A DNA stretch of 64,000 nt from Prevotellamassilia sp. (GTDB taxonomy: Bacteria; Bacteroidota; Bacteroidia; Bacteroidales; Bacteroidaceae), in NCBI GenBank assembly GCA_009775705.1, contig VSQE01000003.1, forward strand, positions 1 through 64,000, read 5' to 3'. The notes beneath the pieces were generated by a model, which did not search any database, was not told the origin of the DNA, and saw only the letters and a list, made by a program, of their open reading frames with translations. Shown one piece after another: positions 58,870-64,000 of this stretch (position 1 is the first letter of the stretch; each line of letters opens with the position of its first letter). The position numbers and the translations under genes are program-made.

Positions 58870-60318
58870 TCATCGGTGGAAACGTGCTTGCCGTTCCTGT
58901 TCGGGTTCTTCTCTTCTGGCCGGCTCTTCGTGAACTGATTCTTGCAGCTTGGCTTTTGCCAAGAGCTGTTCGTTCCAGTCCTTATAGCCTTTGTCAGCGG
59001 GCTCGTACACGATAAGGTCGGTGCTGTCCTCGCCGGGAGCGGGAAGATTACGGATCGCATCCTCTATGGCCATGATATTTTGTCTCATGCCCTCCAGCGT
59101 TTCCTCACTGGCCGAACCCTCGGCAAGAGCCATCTCGTACTCATCTTGGCACACCATGCTCATCTCCTGCAAATATCCGTCGCCGATTGTCCGATAGTCA
59201 AGCGTACCATCTTCCCGATAGATTTCTTTGGGACGTAAAAGCGTGCCGACTATCCTGTGAAAGTCGAAGGGTTCGAGTTTTACTTCGTAGTTTTGGTTCT
59301 CCTCGCCACTGATACGGACCAGCAGTTTGTCGTCTTTCGTCACGTTACTGGTGAATGTCTTGCCCGCATGGGTGAGCGCGAAGTTGATGGCGAAGATCTG
59401 CCCGGCACGGTCCCCGTCGAAGCAGAGATGGTGGTAAGCGTGTGGAGTGGCCTCTATCATGGCTTTGAACTGTTGCTGGCTCGGTGCTCCGCCAGTAGAG
59501 ACGAACACTCCCTTTCTAAGTTCCTTGTCCCATTTCTGGTTAAGCTGGTAATAAGCCATTGCGTCGTAGGCACTCTCGAACCAATAGATACGCTTGGCTT
59601 CCGCAAGTGGGGTCTTGGCAGGGCTGGCAATCCACAGCCCCTCGCTCGAATTGCTGCCCTCGGCCTTGCCTTTGTAGCTGCCGCTTCCGTCCATTCTTGC
59701 ACGTCCCCGTTCTTCGAAGCCCACGACCGTACCGTCGCCTTTGGGCAAGGTCAGCGGAAAAGCGAGATTGGTGTATGCCGCACCGTCCTCACGATGTTTC
59801 GTCGCCAGACAGAAGTGGCGGTGGAAGGCATATTGCGTGTAGAGGTCGATACCCCGGCTCTTGAAATAAGGATAGAACTTCTTCTGTGTCTCCCGGTCCT
59901 GCGGGTTGAACTTGTGCAGGTCGTAGTTTGCGATGTCGAACGGGCGGATGTCCCGCTTGGGCTGTATAATCCGCGTTGTCCGGTCCTCGATAGGATGGTT
60001 CAGCAGCCGGTTGCACACGAGGTTCACCAGTCGGTCGGGGGACATGCCCACACGGTATTCCGTGAAGAACTGCGGGTGCTCCTTGATGAACGAGATGATG
60101 TTATAGACTTTCTGCTGCTGGGCTTGGAAGCAGCATTTTCCCTGTTGCGTCACGATGAACTTGTCGCCGCGGATACGCCGTCCCTCGCTGTCTATACGAA
60201 CATACGAGGGATAGCGCAGGCCGTCGCGCCGGTTCAGGTGGTAGCCCGCGTCAATCAGCACGTCCTGAATGTTCAGCCTTTGCAGGAAGTCGTCGTAGGT
60301 AAGGTCTCCTTCTCTCAT
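58870..60318 (-). CDS. Toprim/DUF3991-type primase-like protein
   Basis: 482 residues. The N-terminal region (LTYDDFLQRLNIQDVLIDAGYHLNRRDGLRYPSYV...RIRGDKFIVTQQGKCCFQ...NIISFIKEHPQFF) is DUF3991-like, a zinc-free CHC2-type fold. The Toprim part has IYWFESAYDAMAYYQ (the E), GVFVSTGGAPS and HLCFDGDRAGQIFA (D-x-D), so the catalytic residues look complete. It may prime the incoming strand or resolve DNA during transfer. The C-terminal 100 residues are helical and end in a glutamate/arginine run. Confidence 0.78.
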   Translation of the reverse strand: MREGDLTYDDFLQRLNIQDVLIDAGYHLNRRDGLRYPSYVRIDSEGRRIRGDKFIVTQQGKCCFQAQQQKVYNIISFIKEHPQFFTEYRVGMSPDRLVNLVCNRLLNHPIEDRTTRIIQPKRDIRPFDIANYDLHKFNPQDRETQKKFYPYFKSRGIDLYTQYAFHRHFCLATKHREDGAAYTNLAFPLTLPKGDGTVVGFEERGRARMDGSGSYKGKAEGSNSSEGLWIASPAKTPLAEAKRIYWFESAYDAMAYYQLNQKWDKELRKGVFVSTGGAPSQQQFKAMIEATPHAYHHLCFDGDRAGQIFAINFALTHAGKTFTSNVTKDDKLLVRISGEENQNYEVKLEPFDFHRIVGTLLRPKEIYREDGTLDYRTIGDGYLQEMSMVCQDEYEMALAEGSASEETLEGMRQNIMAIEDAIRNLPAPGEDSTDLIVYEPADKGYKDWNEQLLAKAKLQESVHEEPARREEPEQERQARFHR

Positions 60319-60326
60319 AGTTGTCT

Positions 60327-61901
60327 TTATCTCCCTCTTCTCATATCGTTAATATCCTGATTCATCTGTGCCTCGAAATTGCGTATGGCCACGTCTCTCG
60401 GCGTATCGACACCGGGTTTGAAATACGGGTGTGGCGGGCCACCGAAACGCTCGCCGTAGAACTCCGGACCGTGATGATGATGCCGCAAGCCGTGGACGAC
60501 GCCCGCCGTGATGACCGTTCCCGCTGTGAGGGCGGCGAAAATTTTCACGCCGAGACTGCGCTGCGCTTCCGGCCGCATCTTCATGTCCACCTCGCTGAAT
60601 ATCTTCGAAAAGATTTTCATGCGATGGTAGTCATCGACCGCAAGGAATTTATCGTAATCCTTCTGGCTGATCTCGTGAGTGATGACTTGCCCGTCGATGA
60701 CGGCCGTCATCTTGTACTTGCCCTCTATGGGGGATGGATGTACGGCTATTTCGCCGACCTCGACCTCCCTGCCGTGCCGTTCTTCCCGATACCAGCCCTT
60801 GCGCTCGTCGAGCACGGAAATATCCCGTCCATCGACGGAAGCGGTTGCGCCATACGGCATCTCCTGCCGGAGCTGGTTTTCCAGAGGGGAGAGGATTTCC
60901 TGCTCCTGTTGCTGGCGTTGCGTCAGTTCCTCCTGCACTTCGGGGTGCAAGCCGAGGGCGATACGCCGCTCGCTGTCGAGATCCGCCATTGTTACCTTGT
61001 CGGCGAAATCCGCCCTGATTACCCCGTTCAGGACTTCCAGTCGTTTCTCGACAGGTTGTTCCTCGATGGAGTTGGAGGTCAGGACGGCCGTTTCTTCTTT
61101 CGTCAGGTCATAGACCATATCGGCGGCCACCTTTTCGGACTGTACGGTCAGGGTCCGTGCCTCCTTATCGACGATAAGACCGTGGGAGGCAAGACACTCC
61201 TGCCATTTCTCGTTGGAAAAATAGACCGGAGAAGCAATCAACTCCTTGTAGGTACGGGCCGGTTCTGTACTGCGCGGACGGCTGACTATCGGCGTGATGA
61301 CCGTTTGCAAGTCCTGCAGGACATCGGTCTGTCGTGCGGACTGTATAGGCTGCCCGTCCTTGTACTTGTAATAAAATCCGTAGCCGCCCGATTGCAATTC
61401 GCCCGGCTTCATGCGCCCGTCCCACCGTTCAGGGACAATGGGTGGTCCCGGATAGAACAGCTGTCCGCCGACCCGCCGCAGATGGAAACCCCACTGGTGG
61501 CGTGGCGTCCAACCGAGGAACGGAGGCGGCATACCCAGCCGTCCCACACGTCCGTATTCGCCCATACCGATACGGTAGCCGTGCAATCCCATAGCGACAC
61601 GGCCGTTGGCGTTACGGGTATGGACGAAGTTCTTGGGCATATAAAAGTCTTTCCCTACAATGCTCGTGAACACGTTGTAGGCTTTCTTGTTGGCCGAGTT
61701 TGTCCCCCAGTCCGTCAGGGCCAACATCTGACGCTCGGTAAGGTCGTAGGTCAGCAGCGGCGAGTCGTGGCCCTGTACCACGAGCCGGTAGCCCGTGCCG
61801 TCACTGACCACGTGGGCCTGCATACCGTTACGCCTCAATATGTCCTGCATTTCGGGTTGCAGGTCCATCATTCGGGGGTTGGTATTCTTTCGTATCGCCA
61901 T
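60327..61901 (-). CDS. DUF3945-like protein with two internal repeats
   Basis: 524 residues. About 20-110 and about 236-320 are two copies of one domain (YDLT..Q..LT...........VF.SIV..DFYMPK....RNANGRVAMGLHGY against YDLTKEETAVLT...RLEVLNGVIRADFADKV...DSERRIALGLHPEV). A third, strand-rich domain follows (380-450), and near 465-485 is a hydrophobic helix before a histidine-rich stretch (HGLRHHHHGP). Such proteins occur with DUF4099 proteins in Bacteroidales ICEs; role unknown. Confidence 0.65.
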   Translation of the reverse strand: MAIRKNTNPRMMDLQPEMQDILRRNGMQAHVVSDGTGYRLVVQGHDSPLLTYDLTERQMLALTDWGTNSANKKAYNVFTSIVGKDFYMPKNFVHTRNANGRVAMGLHGYRIGMGEYGRVGRLGMPPPFLGWTPRHQWGFHLRRVGGQLFYPGPPIVPERWDGRMKPGELQSGGYGFYYKYKDGQPIQSARQTDVLQDLQTVITPIVSRPRSTEPARTYKELIASPVYFSNEKWQECLASHGLIVDKEARTLTVQSEKVAADMVYDLTKEETAVLTSNSIEEQPVEKRLEVLNGVIRADFADKVTMADLDSERRIALGLHPEVQEELTQRQQQEQEILSPLENQLRQEMPYGATASVDGRDISVLDERKGWYREERHGREVEVGEIAVHPSPIEGKYKMTAVIDGQVITHEISQKDYDKFLAVDDYHRMKIFSKIFSEVDMKMRPEAQRSLGVKIFAALTAGTVITAGVVHGLRHHHHGPEFYGERFGGPPHPYFKPGVDTPRDVAIRNFEAQMNQDINDMRRGR

Positions 61902-61925
61902 AATCCGTTGTTAAAAAGGTTTCCG

Positions 61926-62150
61926 TTATGCGTCTCCGCTCTCCATCGCCGCTTCCAGTTGTTCGTCCTTGTAGTGGACGAACTCGGCGGCCGATTCATT
62001 GCCCACCATGAGACCGTGCTCCTTGCAATAGCGGGTATATTCCTCCTGCCATTCGGGTGAGAAATGATTCACATAGTCAAGCCAGCCGTACTGGCCGCGC
62101 TCCATCTTCTCGATAAGTACCTCTTCGGGATAATATTGGTGTTCTGCCAT
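61926..62150 (-). CDS. 74-residue ICE protein
   Basis: Starts MAEHQYYPEEVLIEKMERGQYGWLDYVNHFSPEWQEEYTRYC. A short, acidic, helical protein between the DUF4099 and DUF3945-like genes, separated by 20-25 bp from each. It keeps this place in related elements as far as I recall. Unknown role. Confidence 0.65.
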   Translation of the reverse strand: MAEHQYYPEEVLIEKMERGQYGWLDYVNHFSPEWQEEYTRYCKEHGLMVGNESAAEFVHYKDEQLEAAMESGDA

Positions 62151-62170
62151 ATTTGATGAATGTTAAGATG

Positions 62171-62929
62171 TTATTTGTGAAGTCCCGCCGCACGGTTACG
62201 CTCGGCGCTTTTCTTCTGTTCGTTCCACAGTTCCTCGGTATATTCCTCTTCGGGAACGTAGTCGAGATTGCCGTCGTCGTCCATCACCCAGCAGCCGTAC
62301 ACGCCGAAAGTGTATTTGTCCCACTCGCGTTTGGGTTGTTCTTTCCATTTTTGGCTGTCGCCCGAACAGAAGCGGATGCCGGTCTTGTCGTGCAGGTCGA
62401 TACCCACTGTGACGGGTTCGTCGTCTACGACCAGCGTCAGCGGTTCGCCGTTCTGCATTCCGTTTACCTCTACCGGACCGAGATGCATTATTTCGGCCAG
62501 CACTTGCAGGTTGCGCCCGATAATCGGCGTGGGAACATACATCACTTGCTTCGTTCCCTCGTCTATCTGCACGAATGCCTTGCTGTGCCGCCCGTCCGCC
62601 GTCTCCACGTCCGCAATGATGGCTTTGCCGTCAAGAAGCTGTTTCTGTTGCGCCTCGTCATAGCGTTCCAGCGGCGAGGATTCCAGAACGGGATAGAACA
62701 CCACGTCCGGTCGGCCGTCGTCCCTGCGGACAAGGGCGAAGCGGCTGCGGCTCTCTATCAGTTCTCCTTTCTCGTCACGGACACGCACCGGAAGCACGGG
62801 AGAGTGTCGACCGTCGCAAATCTCATCAAGGACACGCATCGGCAAGTCCTCGATCATCTCCTGTGTAAGCCCGAATCGGGCCAGTGTCGGATAGGGCAAT
62901 TCAATTAGTTCAAATCGTACTGTATTCAT
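62171..62929 (-). CDS. DUF4099 protein, first gene of the transfer operon
   Basis: 252 residues from the ATG at 62929; the frame runs further but a promoter box at 62960-62967 supports this start. The N-terminus (FELIELPYPTLARFGLTQEMIEDLPMRVLDEICDGRHSPVLPVRV) is the DUF4099 domain. The rest is strand-rich (SRFALVRRDDGRPDVVFYPVLESS; QVMYVPTPIIGRNLQVL) and its end has DUF3945-like character. It heads the run of about 17 minus-strand genes to 45439. May contact the primase/relaxase complex; no direct evidence. Confidence 0.72.
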   Translation of the reverse strand: MNTVRFELIELPYPTLARFGLTQEMIEDLPMRVLDEICDGRHSPVLPVRVRDEKGELIESRSRFALVRRDDGRPDVVFYPVLESSPLERYDEAQQKQLLDGKAIIADVETADGRHSKAFVQIDEGTKQVMYVPTPIIGRNLQVLAEIMHLGPVEVNGMQNGEPLTLVVDDEPVTVGIDLHDKTGIRFCSGDSQKWKEQPKREWDKYTFGVYGCWVMDDDGNLDYVPEEEYTEELWNEQKKSAERNRAAGLHK

Positions 62930-62959
62930 AATTGATTCTGTATTTTGAATTATACTTTG

Positions 62960-62967
62960 CAAAGATA
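62960..62967 (-). promoter_or_regulatory. -7 box of the transfer operon
   Basis: TATCTTTG on the minus strand, 30 bp from the ATG; start of transcription near 62953. No clear -33 box. The only good promoter-like site found ahead of the 17-gene run. Confidence 0.55.
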
Positions 62968-63147
62968 GATTCTTTTCATTTCGCTGTATATAATAGAATA
63001 ATATTAGTGTATTAAGAGTGTTTATTTTTATGTTCAAAGTATGATTTTACACATAAATTCATACTCTGAATGCTTTTTTTGTTGTACTTTGGTCGAAAAA
63101 GGTCGTGGAAACGGGACATCTTGGGCAGAGCTGGTTATATTTGCCGC

Positions 63148-63864
63148 ATGAGAAAGAAACTACTGTTTTTGATGGCGGGTGCTGCAAGTGTCGCAGGCCC
63201 CGTTCAAGCACAATTCAATACGGTTTCGACCGTGCCGTTCCGATACAGGGTTGAAGTCGTTTCTGCCGGTAGGGATAATGCGGTAACCTTGCCCGGATAC
63301 ACGCTTTCCGTCCAAGACACCTTACCACCGTCAGGAGACGCTGCCCCGGCATTGTCTGCCGACACCTGCAAGCACGTATGGATAGAACGCTATCTTAGCG
63401 TAAGCTATCCGCTGCGCCGGATGAAAATCAACTCGCTTTATGGGTATCGGAAAGACCCTTTTACCGGAAAAAGAAAGTTTCACAACGGAATCGACCTCCA
63501 TGCGCGGGGCGACGAGGTAATGGCCATGATGGCGGGAGTGGTAGTGAAAGTCGGGCAGGACAAATCCTCCGGCAAGTATGTAACCCTCCGGCATGGAAAC
63601 TACACGGTCAGCTATTGCCACCTGTCGCGTATCCTTACCCGGAAAGGGGCTGCTATCGGGCCGAGGGATGTCGTCGGCATTACCGGTTCTACAGGACGCA
63701 GCACCGGTGAACACCTGCATATTTCCTGCAAGCTCGACGGCAAAAGTGTCGATCCGTTAATGGTACTGGATTACATCAAGTCCATACGCGAAGAGTGCGT
63801 GGCGGCACTGGCCGAATCCAGAGAAACTTCCTCATTAAGTCTTGCAGATGAAAAATACAGATAA
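63148..63864 (+). CDS. M23 (LytM) peptidase with signal peptide
   Basis: 238 residues. Start at 63148 chosen because a signal peptide follows (MRKKLLFLMAGAASVAGPVQAQ); an earlier frame start at 63070 would bury it. The peptidase domain is complete: KFHNGIDLHARGDEVMAMMAGVVVKVG (H and D), YVTLRHGNYTVSYCHLSRIL and STGEHLHISCKL (HxH). It should cut peptide cross-links in the periplasm, most likely to let the transfer channel through. Divergent from the transfer operon and so perhaps read together with genes to the right of the window. Confidence 0.8.
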   Translation: MRKKLLFLMAGAASVAGPVQAQFNTVSTVPFRYRVEVVSAGRDNAVTLPGYTLSVQDTLPPSGDAAPALSADTCKHVWIERYLSVSYPLRRMKINSLYGYRKDPFTGKRKFHNGIDLHARGDEVMAMMAGVVVKVGQDKSSGKYVTLRHGNYTVSYCHLSRILTRKGAAIGPRDVVGITGSTGRSTGEHLHISCKLDGKSVDPLMVLDYIKSIREECVAALAESRETSSLSLADEKYR

Positions 63865-64000
63865 TTCTCGTTTATTTTTGTTAATTATTTTATGGAAATG
63901 GTAAGAAAGGGGGGCTATGCTTACCCTATGGAAAGTAAAATTAAAGCATAAAAGGGTCCGTTGTTGTTCTATCGTTGGTACTGACGGCTTTGGTATGCAG
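63865..64000 (+). other. End of window
   Basis: AT-rich gap after the M23 gene. A 19-codon frame at 63891 was not called. No terminator is clear. Confidence 0.4.

Noticed and set aside
63136..63143. TATATTTG as promoter of the 63148 M23 gene
   Set aside because: The transcript would start on or after the ATG, and no -33 box is at the proper distance; another TACTTTGG at 63081 is imperfect.

Overview
The window looks like Bacteroidales DNA (Bacteroides, Parabacteroides, Alistipes or a relative). Promoter-like sites fit the Bacteroidota pattern TTG(N)...TAnnTTTG. The gene content (fimbrillin and DUF4906 fimbrial genes, Mpi-type invertase, DUF3575, PcfK/PcfJ, DUF4099, MobV relaxases) is typical of gut Bacteroidota. 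No rRNA, tRNA or CRISPR array was seen. Most of the window appears to be a stack of mobile elements rather than core chromosome.

Region 1 (1-2.2 kb) holds two broken genes, a Crp/Fnr-type regulator and a DUF1016 (YhcG-like) nuclease. Each is interrupted by an identical 193-bp MITE-like element with its own 7-bp target duplication. Region 2 (2.2-8.1 kb) is a small mobilizable element on the minus strand: MobV relaxase, a hairpin cluster (possible oriT), a Toprim primase-like protein, a RecA-like helicase, an excisionase-type protein and a membrane protein. Only the last 24 codons of its tyrosine integrase remain, next to a truncated large serine recombinase (8.2-9.05 kb).

Region 3 (9.4-45.4 kb) is the accessory part of an integrative conjugative element (ICE). 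It has strings of small plus-strand genes, an SSB, an HU-like protein, PcfK/PcfJ, and an operon ending in a second MobV relaxase and an OmpA-family protein (17-23.6 kb). Many of the small genes follow 200-300-bp leaders that share one architecture. Two cargo blocks sit here. The first is a six-gene type V fimbria operon (23.9-32.7 kb, minus strand) with an adjacent Mpi-type invertase (33.05-33.7 kb) and a promoter between 16-bp inverted repeats that at present points away from the fimbrial genes (predicted OFF). The second is a four-gene envelope operon (35.5-39.5 kb: BatD-like, two membrane proteins, WG-repeat lipoprotein) with a GNAT/antitoxin pair whose GNAT gene carries a nonsense codon. 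Two nearly identical leaders flank this second block as direct repeats 7.0 kb apart.

Region 4 (45.4-62.9 kb) is a minus-strand operon of about 17 genes that fits ICE transfer and DNA processing: DUF4099 protein, two tandem Toprim/DUF3991 paralogues (one with a degraded active site), secreted and membrane proteins, an M23 peptidase with a possible -1 frameshift extension, a glucosaminidase/M23 hydrolase, ArdC-type proteins and an OB-fold protein. A divergent M23 peptidase gene (63.15-63.86 kb) follows. The coupling protein and the T4SS ATPase are not in this window and probably lie beyond an edge.

All family names come from reading translated sequence by eye. No database search was possible.
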